A stretch of DNA of 64,000 nucleotides, from contig NZ_JAUGZK010000002.1 of NCBI RefSeq assembly GCF_036327005.1, positions 186,001-250,000 on the forward strand. The letters run 5' to 3'. Position numbers and translations under genes: made by a program. Positions 16,741 to 25,874 of this stretch are shown piece by piece. The number at the start of each line of letters is the position of its first letter. Positions within the stretch are counted from its first letter, which is position 1. The notes under the pieces were generated by a model. That model was not told where the DNA came from, ran no database searches, and saw only the letters and a list, made by a program, of their open reading frames with translations. Source of the DNA: Alkalimonas mucilaginosa. Its GTDB lineage: Bacteria; Pseudomonadota; Gammaproteobacteria; Enterobacterales; Alteromonadaceae.

Positions 16741-18442
16741 GCACTACTTTGACAAGATAAGCCGTTGGTCTGTTACTCTGGTTGGCTATGGTATTTTGCT
16801 GGCTTTCGCTTTTATTTTCCTGTTTTTGATTTGGCAAGTCTGGCCCTTGTTTCAAGCCGGCAGCATCAGCCCTGTAGCGTCGCCAGATGCCGAACCTGAA
16901 TGGCATAGCCTGTATCAGGCTGATACCGGGCAGCAAGCCGAGCTGCATTTGGATAATGGCCTGCAAGAGCGAGTGGTGCTACAGCGGGATGGCGCGATTC
17001 GCTGGTACCTGCAGCAGGATGAAAGCTGGCAGCTGCAGCTGCGCGAGCAACTGACGATGGCCCCGCTCAGCGATGCCGTGTTGCTGCCGGGCAGTCGTAC
17101 TTTGCTGTTGGCCGATGGTTCCGCTCAGGTGCAATCCTGGTTTCGATTGCATCAGCAACTGATTGCCCGCCCTGGGATCTCAGTAAGCGACACGCCTTTG
17201 CTGGCTTTGATCCCCGTATCGTCAAGCAGCTTTTTTAGCCTGCATCCCGGGCTGTTGCAGCTGCATCAGGTGGACTCAGCCCGCTTGCTGGCTGAACTTC
17301 GCTTGCCGTCAGATAGGTTGCAGCACCTGCAGCTCAGCGATGATCGGCAGTGGCTACGGCTGGATTGGCAGTCCGGTACCAGCAACTGGTATCAGATACA
17401 GTGGCAACATCCGTCTGTGTCTTTTACTCAGTTGTGGTTACCAGTGCATTATGAAGGGCGTCGTGAGCCGGCTTATGTGTGGCAAACAGCCGCAGCGGCC
17501 GATGATGCCAGTCCCAAGTTATCGCTGGTGCCGTTAACCATTGGTACCCTGAAGGCAGCATGGTACGCCATGTTATTTGCCACGCCGCTGGCGATCCTGG
17601 CCGCTGTATACACTGCTTGTTATTTGCCGGAGCGATGGCGCTATCGGGTCAAGGCCAGCATGGAAATGCTGGAGTCGATGCCAACGGTGATCCTGGGCTT
17701 TATTGCAGCTTTTCTGTTGGCCCCCTGGCTGGAGCAACAGTTGCTGCTGTTTTTCATGTTGCTGCTGCTGGTGCCTTCGCTGGTGCTTCTGAGCAGCGCT
17801 GTCTGGTACTGCTGGCGGCAACAGCGCCAGCAACAGGCTGAGCAGCCAGGCTGGTTTGTCCTGCTTATACCGCTGCTGCTTGCTGTCTGGCTTACCTACA
17901 TTGGCACCCCCTGGCTTGAGCAGTGGTGGTTTGATGGTTCTTTGTTGCTCTGGCTCGGCGAACGCGGCATCGATTATCAGCAGCGCAATGCGCTGATCAT
18001 TGGTATGGCCATGGGCCTGGCGGTGATCCCGAGTATTTTTAGCCTGACCGAAGATGTGGTATCGCAAGTGCCACCATCACTGGCCCAGGGGGTTCTGGCG
18101 CTTGGCGCCAGCCGTTGGCAGGCACTGAGCAGCATGGTGCTGCCGGTGGCTGCTCCTGGTATTTTGGCTGCTGTATTGCTGGGGCTTGGCCGGGCTTTGG
18201 GGGAAACCATGATCCTGATTATGGCCACCGGCAATACGCCATTACTCGGCTTTGATCCTTTTACCGGTATGCGAAGCCTGACCGCCAGTCTGTCTTTAGA
18301 GATGCCGGAAGCTGCGGTAAGTTCCAGTCACTTTAAAGTCTTGCTGCTGGCCGCTTTGTTGTTGCTGGTGCTGACATTTTTCATCAACACCCTGGTATCT
18401 GTGCTGCGGCAGCGGATCCGCCAGCGTTATCAGCAGCTTTAG
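16730..18442 (+). CDS. Phosphate ABC transporter permease PstC, long form (second system)
   Basis: 570 residues. One membrane helix (about 14-38) is followed by roughly 230 residues of soluble sequence, probably periplasmic, rich in W, Q and L with short strand-like repeats, then the permease domain with YAMLFATPLAILAAVYTACYLPE, the EAA loop PPSLAQGVLALGASRWQALS, and GRALGETMILIMATGNTPL. The domain is itself interrupted by an extra hydrophobic hairpin (about 335-410). Long PstC forms occur in Pseudomonas and Vibrio; the soluble part may be propeller-like. Start ATG lies inside the end of pstS2. Confidence 0.88.
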   Translation: MQARHYFDKISRWSVTLVGYGILLAFAFIFLFLIWQVWPLFQAGSISPVASPDAEPEWHSLYQADTGQQAELHLDNGLQERVVLQRDGAIRWYLQQDESWQLQLREQLTMAPLSDAVLLPGSRTLLLADGSAQVQSWFRLHQQLIARPGISVSDTPLLALIPVSSSSFFSLHPGLLQLHQVDSARLLAELRLPSDRLQHLQLSDDRQWLRLDWQSGTSNWYQIQWQHPSVSFTQLWLPVHYEGRREPAYVWQTAAAADDASPKLSLVPLTIGTLKAAWYAMLFATPLAILAAVYTACYLPERWRYRVKASMEMLESMPTVILGFIAAFLLAPWLEQQLLLFFMLLLLVPSLVLLSSAVWYCWRQQRQQQAEQPGWFVLLIPLLLAVWLTYIGTPWLEQWWFDGSLLLWLGERGIDYQQRNALIIGMAMGLAVIPSIFSLTEDVVSQVPPSLAQGVLALGASRWQALSSMVLPVAAPGILAAVLLGLGRALGETMILIMATGNTPLLGFDPFTGMRSLTASLSLEMPEAAVSSSHFKVLLLAALLLLVLTFFINTLVSVLRQRIRQRYQQL

Positions 18443-18450
18443 GAGGCAGC

Positions 18451-19782
18451 ATGCGGCAATGGTGGCAACAAGGCAGTCCCTGGGTTTGGTTGAGCGCTTC
18501 GGCTTTGTTACTGTGCCTGGGGCTTTTTATGGCCCTGCTTTTGCTTATTACCAGCAAAGGCCTGCAGCATTTGTGGCCAGCACCTTTGGTGCAGTTTCAA
18601 CTGACGGAGCAGACTGAACCTGAACTTGGGCGCTTGATGCGTCGCCAGGATGCAACTGACGGGATGGACAGGACGCTTTGGTTGGTCGATAGGGGCGATA
18701 GTCTCCAGGCAAGGGATAGCAGCCCGGCGGGGCGTTATCTGCTAATCACGGCGACTGAGCTGCTGCCTGAGCGGCCAGCAGAAGCGGTACTGGTGCAGAT
18801 GTACGATGGCCGGACTCTGTATGCCTGGCGGCAGCCCCAGCGCACTGCAGATGCATTCTGGCTGCAAACCGGCACTGGGGAGCAAGTTGCCCTGCCGTGG
18901 GAGCAGGTACGGGCTCATTGGTTGCCGAATCAACTATCCTGGTGGCAAAAGCTCCAGCTGTACCTGCAGGAGTGGCGGCACTTTTTAACAGCGGCACCTA
19001 ACCAGAATCCAGGGACAGGTGGCATCTTCCCAGCCATTTTCGGCACCCTGGTCATGGTGTTGCTAATGGCCGTGCTGGTAACACCTTTTGGCATACTTGC
19101 GGCCATTTATTTGCATGAGTATGCAGGTAAAAACTGGCTTACCCAATGGATTCGGACCAGTGTTTATAACCTGGCCGGTATCCCTTCGGTGGTGATGGGG
19201 GTCTTTGGTCTGGCGTTTTTTGTCTATGTGCTGGGAGGTAGCCTGGACCGCTTGTTTTATCCCGACCAGTTACCTGCCCCAACCTTTGGTACACCTGGGC
19301 TGTTTTGGGCTGCCTTAACACTGGCACTGTTAACTTTGCCGGTGGTCATTGTCGCTACTGAAGAGGGGCTGGCTAAGTTGCCGCAGGCTCAGCGTCTTGG
19401 CAGTTTTGCGCTTGGGGCTACTCAGGCTGAAACCATCTGGAAAGTTGTGGTGCCGCAGGCGGCGCCAGCCATGCTGACCGGGCTGATCCTGGCCGTGGCA
19501 AGAGCGGCCGGGGAAGTGGCTCCGTTGATGTTGGTCGGGGTGGTGAAATCGGCGCCCCAATTGCCGATTGACGGTCAGTTTCCTTACATTCACCTGGAAC
19601 GAAAATTCATGCACCTTGGCTATCATCTGTACGATGCCGGTTTTCAAAACCCGGATACCGAGGTTGCCATCTCCTTGGTATTTACCATAGGGTTGGTATT
19701 GTTGACATTGATTTTATTGCTGAATCTGAGTGCTTTTTTACTGCGGCAACAACTGCGCAGAAAGTACCGTTTGATTGATTAG
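18451..19782 (+). CDS. Phosphate ABC transporter permease PstA (second system)
   Basis: 443 residues. One membrane helix (about 12-35), a soluble stretch of about 140 residues, then the permease domain with TPFGILAAIYLHEYAGKN, SVYNLAGIPSVVMGVFGLAFFV, the EAA loop QAQRLGSFALGATQAETIWK, and ARAAGEVAPLMLVGVVK. The soluble part, like that in PstC2, is longer than in E. coli PstA. AGGAGG is well placed before the ATG, and the gene begins nine bases after pstC2. Confidence 0.9.
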   Translation: MRQWWQQGSPWVWLSASALLLCLGLFMALLLLITSKGLQHLWPAPLVQFQLTEQTEPELGRLMRRQDATDGMDRTLWLVDRGDSLQARDSSPAGRYLLITATELLPERPAEAVLVQMYDGRTLYAWRQPQRTADAFWLQTGTGEQVALPWEQVRAHWLPNQLSWWQKLQLYLQEWRHFLTAAPNQNPGTGGIFPAIFGTLVMVLLMAVLVTPFGILAAIYLHEYAGKNWLTQWIRTSVYNLAGIPSVVMGVFGLAFFVYVLGGSLDRLFYPDQLPAPTFGTPGLFWAALTLALLTLPVVIVATEEGLAKLPQAQRLGSFALGATQAETIWKVVVPQAAPAMLTGLILAVARAAGEVAPLMLVGVVKSAPQLPIDGQFPYIHLERKFMHLGYHLYDAGFQNPDTEVAISLVFTIGLVLLTLILLLNLSAFLLRQQLRRKYRLID

Positions 19783-19789
19783 GGGAACC

Positions 19790-20545
19790 ATGCAGAGCAA
19801 ACTAGTGGTTGATAACTTTTCCTTGTGGTTTTCACAGCAGCAGGTGTTGGATAGGATTGCGCTGCAGATCCCGGCCAACCGGGTGACAGCCCTGATTGGC
19901 CCATCTGGTTGCGGCAAGTCCAGTTTGCTGCGCGCGATGAACCGCATGAACGAGTTGATGCTGGAATGTCGCAGCGAAGGGGATGTGCAACTGGACGGGC
20001 AAAGCATTTACCGGGTGGATACTGATCTGGCCCGGCTACGTTGTCGGGTTGGGATGGTGTTTCAAAAACCCAACCCTTTTCCTAAATCGGTGTATGACAA
20101 TGTTGCTTTTGGTCTTCGCCTGCAAGGAGAGCGCAGTCACCGGCGGTTGGATGAGCAGGTCGAGTCGGCTTTAAAGCAGGTGGGGCTTTGGAGTGAAGTG
20201 AAGCAGCGGTTGCATCAAACGGCGTTAAGCTTATCCACCGGCCAACAGCAACGGCTGGTGATCGCCAGAGCGATCGCTTTGCAGCCGGAGGTTTTGTTGC
20301 TGGATGAACCTGCTTCGGCGCTGGACCCGATTTCCACTTTAAAAATCGAAGAGCTGATTTACGAGCTCAAGGCCAGCTATACTGTGGTGATTGTTACGCA
20401 CAACATGCAACAGGCGGCGCGCATTTCGGATTTCACGGCATTCTTAAATCAGGGCCGGCTGGTGGAGTGGGGGGAGACTCATACCATCTTTACCCAGCCT
20501 ACGTCGCAGCATACTGAAGATTACATCACCGGCCGTTTCGGCTAA
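19790..20545 (+). CDS. Phosphate ABC transporter ATP-binding protein (second system)
   Basis: 251 residues from the ATG at 19790, seven bases after the pstA2 stop, preceded by AGGGG; a TTG at 19775 in frame lies inside pstA2. Walker A GPSGCGKSS with Ser in place of the final Thr, Q-loop VFQKPNPFPKSVYDN, signature LSTGQQQR (Thr where Gly is usual), Walker B VLLLDEP, H-loop VTHNMQQAAR, ending EDYITGRFG. All catalytic residues are present. Confidence 0.93.
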   Translation: MQSKLVVDNFSLWFSQQQVLDRIALQIPANRVTALIGPSGCGKSSLLRAMNRMNELMLECRSEGDVQLDGQSIYRVDTDLARLRCRVGMVFQKPNPFPKSVYDNVAFGLRLQGERSHRRLDEQVESALKQVGLWSEVKQRLHQTALSLSTGQQQRLVIARAIALQPEVLLLDEPASALDPISTLKIEELIYELKASYTVVIVTHNMQQAARISDFTAFLNQGRLVEWGETHTIFTQPTSQHTEDYITGRFG

Positions 20546-20555
20546 GGAGCACCCG

Positions 20556-21266
20556 TTGGATACTTTGCATTTATCCCGTCATATCTCCAGTCAGTTCAAT
20601 GAAGAAATTGAGCAAATCCGTAACCATGTGATGGCGATGGGAGGCCTGGTGGAGCAACAGCTGCATCAGGCGTTGCAGGCGATCGCCAATGCCGATAGCG
20701 ACAAAGCACAACGGGTGATTGATAACGATCGTCAGGTCAATGACTGGGAGCTGAAAATTGACCACGAATGCACCCGTATCATTGCCAAGCGCCAGCCGGC
20801 TGCCAGTGATCTGCGATTGGTGATGACGATTTTAAAAACCATTGCCGATCTGGAGCGGATTGGCGATGAAACCCGCCGCATCGCCAAAGTAGCGCTGGAG
20901 TCTTTTAACACCCAGCAGCAGGATCTGTTGGTGAACCTGGACAATCTGGGCCGCCATGTCTGGCAAATGTTGCACGATGTGCTGGATGCATTTGCGCGGA
21001 TGGATATCGAAGCTGCGCTTAGCGTCTACAAAGAAGACAAGCGGGTAGACCGTGAATACGAGGCCATTACCCGCCAGTTGATGACCTATATGATTGAAGA
21101 TCCGCGCTCTATCCCCAAAGTGATGAATGTACTCTGGTCTGCCCGCTCACTGGAACGTATCGGTGATCGGTGCAAAAACCTGTCGGAATACATCATTTAT
21201 CTGGTGAAGGGGAAAGTGGTGCGGCACAGCAATGAATCTGAATTGGAACGCAATGCCCGCAGTTAA
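20556..21266 (+). CDS. PhoU family protein (second system)
   Basis: 236 residues from a TTG at 20556, six bases after AAGGAG; no ATG is nearby in frame before residue 26. Both PhoU repeats are present, with LERIGDETRRIAKVAL and LERIGDRCKNLSEYI. It is the last gene of the second pst operon, so this strain has two PhoU proteins; which one talks to PhoR cannot be read from the sequence. Confidence 0.92.
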   Translation: MDTLHLSRHISSQFNEEIEQIRNHVMAMGGLVEQQLHQALQAIANADSDKAQRVIDNDRQVNDWELKIDHECTRIIAKRQPAASDLRLVMTILKTIADLERIGDETRRIAKVALESFNTQQQDLLVNLDNLGRHVWQMLHDVLDAFARMDIEAALSVYKEDKRVDREYEAITRQLMTYMIEDPRSIPKVMNVLWSARSLERIGDRCKNLSEYIIYLVKGKVVRHSNESELERNARS

Positions 21267-21314
21267 ACCACGCTCCGATGAAATATTTCATTTTTATTGC
21301 ACAAATATCGGGGC

Positions 21315-21320
21315 TATAAT
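21315..21320 (+). promoter_or_regulatory. -10 element of the Na/Pi cotransporter gene
   Basis: A perfect TATAAT at 21315-21320 without a convincing -35 (TTTTAT 17 bases upstream). No Pho box lies nearby. Confidence 0.4.
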
Positions 21321-21406
21321 GCCGCCTTAATTGCACCAATGCATAAAATATGACCAGCAGTGAGCGGCCAAGGCTGATTACACTGGGCTATTCAGGGCAA
21401 AAACGC

Positions 21407-23158
21407 ATGAGTTATACACTGTTTGATTTTCTCCAGCTGATCGGTTCACTGGGGATTTTTATTTTTGGTATGAAGATTTTCAGCGAAGGTTTGCAAAAAA
21501 TTGCAGGCAACCGGCTGAAAGGCATCTTAAGCGGCATGACCCGCAATCGTTTCACCGGTGTTCTGACTGGTTTTGGCACCACCGCCATCACCCAATCCTC
21601 CACCACCACCACCGTGATGGCTGTGAGTTTTGTCAATGCCGGCCTGCTCACCTTTGTGCAATCGACCGGTGTCATTATGGGGGCCAATATCGGTACTACC
21701 ATTACTGCCTGGATGGTGGCGCTGTTTGGCTTTAAGTTTCAGATCACCCCGATCGCGGTTGCCGTCATCGGGGTGTTTTTTGCCTTTTTGTTCTCCAGCA
21801 ACAGCCGGCTACGCAATATTGCCGAGGCGATGGTTGGCTTTGGTATCCTCTTTATCGGTCTTAACTTTATTAAAGACGCGGTGCCGGATATCAACAACAA
21901 CCCGGCGATGTTTGCTTTTTTAGATGCTTTTACCGATTACGGCTATCTGTCGTTGCTGTTGTTTGTGGTGGTCGGGGCCATCCTGACCCTGCTCACTCAA
22001 TCGTCCTCGGCAGCCACAGCCATTACCCTGGTGATGTTGTTTGAAGGCTGGATCTCCTTTCCGATTGCAGCGGCAATGATTTTGGGTGAGAACATCGGTA
22101 CTACTGTCACGGCAAATATTGCCGCTTTGGTCGGCAACGTGCATGCCAAACGAGCGGCGCGCTTCCATTTCTTTTTTAATATTGTCGGGGTGATTTGGAT
22201 GATGGCAATCATCTTCCCGATGCTCAGTCTGATGGATACAGCGGTGCAATATTTTACCGGCAATGCTGTGTCGGTGATGGACAGCAGCCAGGAGGCCCGT
22301 GCCAATGCTACCCTGGCGCTCTCCTTGTTTCATACCACCTTTAACGTGCTTAACGTGGTGCTGCTGTTTGCTTTTGTGCCCTATTTAATCCGCTTTGTCG
22401 AATACATTCAGCCAGACCGTGGTGGTGAAGACGAAGAATTTCACCTGCGTTATATCAGTGCCGGTGTGATGACCTCACCGGGCTTGTCGGTCGCCCAGGC
22501 GCAAAAAGAAATTCAGCAATTTGCCGGTGTGATTGAAAAAATGCACGAATCGGTCAATGAGTTGCTGTTTGAGCCTGGCAGCAACCGTGAAAAGCTGATG
22601 GAAAAAATCCAGAAATACGAGGATGCCACCGATCAGTTGGAAGTGGAAATTTCCGATTATCTGGTACGGGTTAGTGAGCATACCAACCTGGAACACTGGA
22701 TGACCGAGCGCATTCGCTTTATGCAAACCATGATCAACGATATGGAGCGGATTGCGGATATTTATTATCAGGTCTCTAAATTGTCGGAACGGATGGTGGA
22801 AACCAACTCCACCTGGCCGGAAGATGCCAGCAAGGAAATGGCTGTGATGATGACGGCACTGCAGCATGCTATTTCAGCTATGAAAGATAATGTGGCGAAA
22901 GAGCCGGCTAGTGTGAGCCTGAAAGATGCGATTGCGTTGGAAGATAAGATTGACAGGCTACGTGATGAATACCGTAATAATCATTACACCCGGCTGGAAA
23001 GTGGTGATTATGCGCCGCGTGCAGGTGTAATCTTTATCGATATGTTGAATCGTTTGGAGCGGATCGGTGATCACGTGCTCAATGTCAACGAATCGGCATC
23101 GGGTCGCCGGTTAAAAGCGATGCGGATTGATGGCCAGGCCCAGGCACGCAAGGCGTAA
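21407..23158 (+). CDS. Na/Pi cotransporter family protein with C-terminal PhoU-like domain
   Basis: 583 residues from the ATG at 21407; an ATG at 21350 adds 19 residues that do not look conserved, and neither start has a strong ribosome-binding site. The two inverted Na_Pi_cotrans repeats are plain: GFGTTAITQSSSTTTVMAVSF-type with GANIGTTITAW in the first, and LLTQSSSAATAITLVMLFEG with GENIGTTVTANIAA in the second. The C-terminal 200 residues are a PhoU-like helical domain (LNRLERIGDHVLNV). Proteins of this build (YjbB, NptA) move phosphate across the inner membrane, often outward. It follows phoU2 and adds a third phosphate carrier. Confidence 0.9.
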   Translation: MSYTLFDFLQLIGSLGIFIFGMKIFSEGLQKIAGNRLKGILSGMTRNRFTGVLTGFGTTAITQSSTTTTVMAVSFVNAGLLTFVQSTGVIMGANIGTTITAWMVALFGFKFQITPIAVAVIGVFFAFLFSSNSRLRNIAEAMVGFGILFIGLNFIKDAVPDINNNPAMFAFLDAFTDYGYLSLLLFVVVGAILTLLTQSSSAATAITLVMLFEGWISFPIAAAMILGENIGTTVTANIAALVGNVHAKRAARFHFFFNIVGVIWMMAIIFPMLSLMDTAVQYFTGNAVSVMDSSQEARANATLALSLFHTTFNVLNVVLLFAFVPYLIRFVEYIQPDRGGEDEEFHLRYISAGVMTSPGLSVAQAQKEIQQFAGVIEKMHESVNELLFEPGSNREKLMEKIQKYEDATDQLEVEISDYLVRVSEHTNLEHWMTERIRFMQTMINDMERIADIYYQVSKLSERMVETNSTWPEDASKEMAVMMTALQHAISAMKDNVAKEPASVSLKDAIALEDKIDRLRDEYRNNHYTRLESGDYAPRAGVIFIDMLNRLERIGDHVLNVNESASGRRLKAMRIDGQAQARKA

Positions 23159-23181
23159 TTCAGGTCGTTAGCTACAAAAAC

Positions 23182-23210
23182 AAAAACGCCGCTCAATGAG
23201 CGGCGTTTTT
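23182..23210. terminator. Bidirectional terminator
   Basis: ACGCCGCTC, AAT loop, GAGCGGCGT, flanked by A5 on the left and T5 on the right, so it can end both the Na/Pi cotransporter gene and the converging subtilase gene. Confidence 0.88.
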
Positions 23211-23231
23211 TATTGCAGAAAGACGGCTACT

Positions 23232-25499
23232 TTACTCGTAACGAACTTCCAGCTTCATACCACTGACCGCACGGAATGCATGCAGGCCAATGTGCCAGCT
23301 GCCTTCGGTCGGATTGCTGAAGGTGCAGATTTCATTGTTGCCATTCACACCCGGTTTGCAGTCGAATTGTGTTGCTGTTGGTACAGCGCCATAACGCACA
23401 TGCAGATCGGCATCACCACGGCCACCGGAAATTTCTACCACCAGGCTGCTGGCTCCGGCGGGTACATCCACACTGTAGTAATCCCAGGTCCGGCGGTCGA
23501 TGCTGATGTCGTTCACAACATAGCCACCGGCATCCGGTACATCCGGTTCATCCGGGGCTGTGAAGCTACCCACCAGGCTGACACCACTAAAGGCGGTATA
23601 GCCATTGATCATCACATGCCAGGTGCCTTCTTGCGGTGTGGCAAAATCACAACGTTCTTCGTTGCCAAAGCGGAATGGCCGGCAATCGTAGTCGCTTAGG
23701 GTTGGCTCTGATCCGAATTTGACATACAAATCGGCATCACCAGTACCGCCTGACATCACAAAGGATAAGTCGCTGGCATCGGCAGGCAGTTGCATGGTAA
23801 AGGACAGTTGTTCACCGCTGGCACCGGCAAGACCGGTCACTGGAACACCATTTTCCAGCTCGGTACCTGGCTCCGGATCTGGATCCACCGGATCATCCGG
23901 CTCGTCAGCACCTTCACAGCCATGGGTGGCCAGATAGTCAACAGCGTCTTTGGCCTGCACCAGACCCCAGCCGTAGGAGTTGTCACGGCCTGGGGCTCCT
24001 AAATCCTCAGCAGAGGCAGCCAGCGCCGCGCGGATTTCGGCATTGCTGCATTGTGGGAAGTGACTCCACACCAGTGCTGCAACCCCGGCGACATGAGGCG
24101 ATGCCATCGAGGTGCCACTCATCAGGCCATAATTGCTGGCACCAGAGATCAGGTTGGCATCATCACCCAATTGACCAAGTAGCGTGGTGCCTTCTTCCTG
24201 CGATAAGCTCACAGCAGGAATGGTAGTGGTTGGATTATCACCCAGAGTTCCGCTGAAGTTGCCCGGCTCATTGTTGTAGATAATGGCGGCTACACCACCA
24301 CCATCCTGGCAAGACTCTACTTTTTGTGCAAAAGAGACTTCGCCACGTGCAATCAGGCAAACCTTGCCAACCATATCATCGCAGGTGGTTAAGCCCAGAC
24401 CGCAACTGGCGATCTCAGCCGTGATGCTGCCAGAACCTGCGTTGTCGATAGGGTTTGGATTAAAAGCAACACCATTGACCGACAGCATGGATTCCATGCC
24501 GGTCCCTTCCGGATAGGTAGAGCGTACATCCACACCAGGGCCTGCCAGTTCAACCTGCGCATTGCGCTGTGAAAAACTGGCCAGGGTTTTGGTGTCATCG
24601 ACGGCTGCTACGGAAATGACCGAGTCGTACGAAGCCGGGTAAGACAAAGAGGTATTACCGGCATTGCCTGCAGCAGCAACCAATAAAACGCCATTATCAT
24701 AAATACTTTGCAGTGCATTACGCTCAGCGACACTGGATCCTGCACCCCCTAAGCTCATATTAACCACAGTGGAGCCATTATCGGCACAAACATTGATAGC
24801 GTTGACCAGCGATGATGAGTAGCCCCAGCCACCGGCGTTAAAGACTTTAACGATATGCAGTTTAACTTCGCCATTGGGAAGCACACCCACAATACCAACA
24901 TCGTTGTTCAGTGCTGCAATAGTACCTGCAACATGGGTGCCGTGTGGGCCTCCGGCTTCAAACCAGTTACCGGTGCCCGGATCATTGGTGCCGGTGATAT
25001 TGCTGCTGAGGAAATCTTCATGGGGGAGATCCAGGCCAGAGTCGATAACACAGACGGTCTGATTGCTGGCAAATTGATCGGAGACCTGATCGGCCTGCAC
25101 CATGGTGTAACCATATGGGATCTGTTGTGCCATCGGATAACGCACCAAATCTGGCTCGATCAACTCAATGGATGGATCCGCTTGCAAGCGTTTCAAAACA
25201 GCAGGTGGCAGTTCAGCGGCAATTGCCCGTTGTGGGCCAAGAATCAGTTTGGTTTTTCCTCCAAGCCGTTCGAGCGCATTGGCGGAGACTTGCAAGGCGG
25301 CTTGCTGATGGCTTTGACCTGGGCGCAGGGCGACATTTTGTTGGGACAAATGCTCAGACTTGTAGTGAATGATGAAACGATCACTGCTTGGCTCATTGTC
25401 AACGGCCTGCACCGCAAGCGGTGCTGCCAGCGCGGCGGATACCGCCAGCGCAAGCAAGCTGCTTTTAGGGTTGACAAAAGTAGTTGTTGATTTAGGCAT
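23232..25499 (-). CDS. Secreted S8 (subtilisin family) serine protease with PA and two PPC domains
   Basis: 755 residues. Signal peptide to about residue 32 (ending AVQA), then an I9-type propeptide (about 38-118). The catalytic domain has D153 (CVIDSGLD), H186 (HGTHVAGT), the oxyanion N279 (AAGNAGN) and S464 (GTSMASPHVAG). A protease-associated (PA) domain is inserted at about 335-450, as in lactocepin-like subtilases. A Glu/Asp/Pro linker (about 535-550) leads to two pre-peptidase C-terminal (PPC) domains (about 555-650 and 665-755), each with a GDADLYV or GDADLHV motif; these are often removed on maturation. It is likely exported and degrades protein outside the cell. GGAGG stands before the ATG. 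Confidence 0.92.
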   Translation of the reverse strand: MPKSTTTFVNPKSSLLALAVSAALAAPLAVQAVDNEPSSDRFIIHYKSEHLSQQNVALRPGQSHQQAALQVSANALERLGGKTKLILGPQRAIAAELPPAVLKRLQADPSIELIEPDLVRYPMAQQIPYGYTMVQADQVSDQFASNQTVCVIDSGLDLPHEDFLSSNITGTNDPGTGNWFEAGGPHGTHVAGTIAALNNDVGIVGVLPNGEVKLHIVKVFNAGGWGYSSSLVNAINVCADNGSTVVNMSLGGAGSSVAERNALQSIYDNGVLLVAAAGNAGNTSLSYPASYDSVISVAAVDDTKTLASFSQRNAQVELAGPGVDVRSTYPEGTGMESMLSVNGVAFNPNPIDNAGSGSITAEIASCGLGLTTCDDMVGKVCLIARGEVSFAQKVESCQDGGGVAAIIYNNEPGNFSGTLGDNPTTTIPAVSLSQEEGTTLLGQLGDDANLISGASNYGLMSGTSMASPHVAGVAALVWSHFPQCSNAEIRAALAASAEDLGAPGRDNSYGWGLVQAKDAVDYLATHGCEGADEPDDPVDPDPEPGTELENGVPVTGLAGASGEQLSFTMQLPADASDLSFVMSGGTGDADLYVKFGSEPTLSDYDCRPFRFGNEERCDFATPQEGTWHVMINGYTAFSGVSLVGSFTAPDEPDVPDAGGYVVNDISIDRRTWDYYSVDVPAGASSLVVEISGGRGDADLHVRYGAVPTATQFDCKPGVNGNNEICTFSNPTEGSWHIGLHAFRAVSGMKLEVRYE

Positions 25500-25837
25500 A
25501 AGTTCACCCTCCTGAGGTGATTATTATCATTGTGTTTGTAGCACCTTCAATGAGAAGCAGACGGCAGGACAGACTCAAAGTGAAGCGACATCCAAGGGAA
25601 CATAAGGGTTAGGCTGAATCAGCACATTAACCTTTAATAGTGTTACCTAATTAACTTATAACAATGCGTGCTTGTGTTCAATTATTAATTCACAGCTGTA
25701 ATGGTTTGTTTCATTAAAGGGGAATTTTAGCTGCGTTGTTAGGGTGAGTGATAACCTAAAAGGCTTACTCTAGTTCCTTTATAAGGTATAATTGTTGCTA
25801 GGGTGCGGGGGTTAAATGCCGTGCGTTCAGTGAGCAT

Positions 25838-25852
25838 CCTGATATAATCAGG
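25838..25852 (+). promoter_or_regulatory. Extended -10 of oxyR inside a palindrome
   Basis: The 375 bases between the protease and oxyR genes hold no gene that I can support. Near oxyR, TGATATAAT (25840-25848) is an extended -10 (TGnTATAAT), and it lies wholly within the perfect palindrome CCTGATATAATCAGG. A second TATAAT is at 25787-25792. The rest is AT-rich with no other clear motif. Confidence 0.5.
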
Positions 25853-25874
25853 CTGAAAACCAGAGGGGAGTAAC

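Noticed and set aside
19775..19789. TTG start for pstB2 inside pstA2
   Set aside because: The ATG at 19790 has AGGGG at the right distance and matches the usual PstB length.
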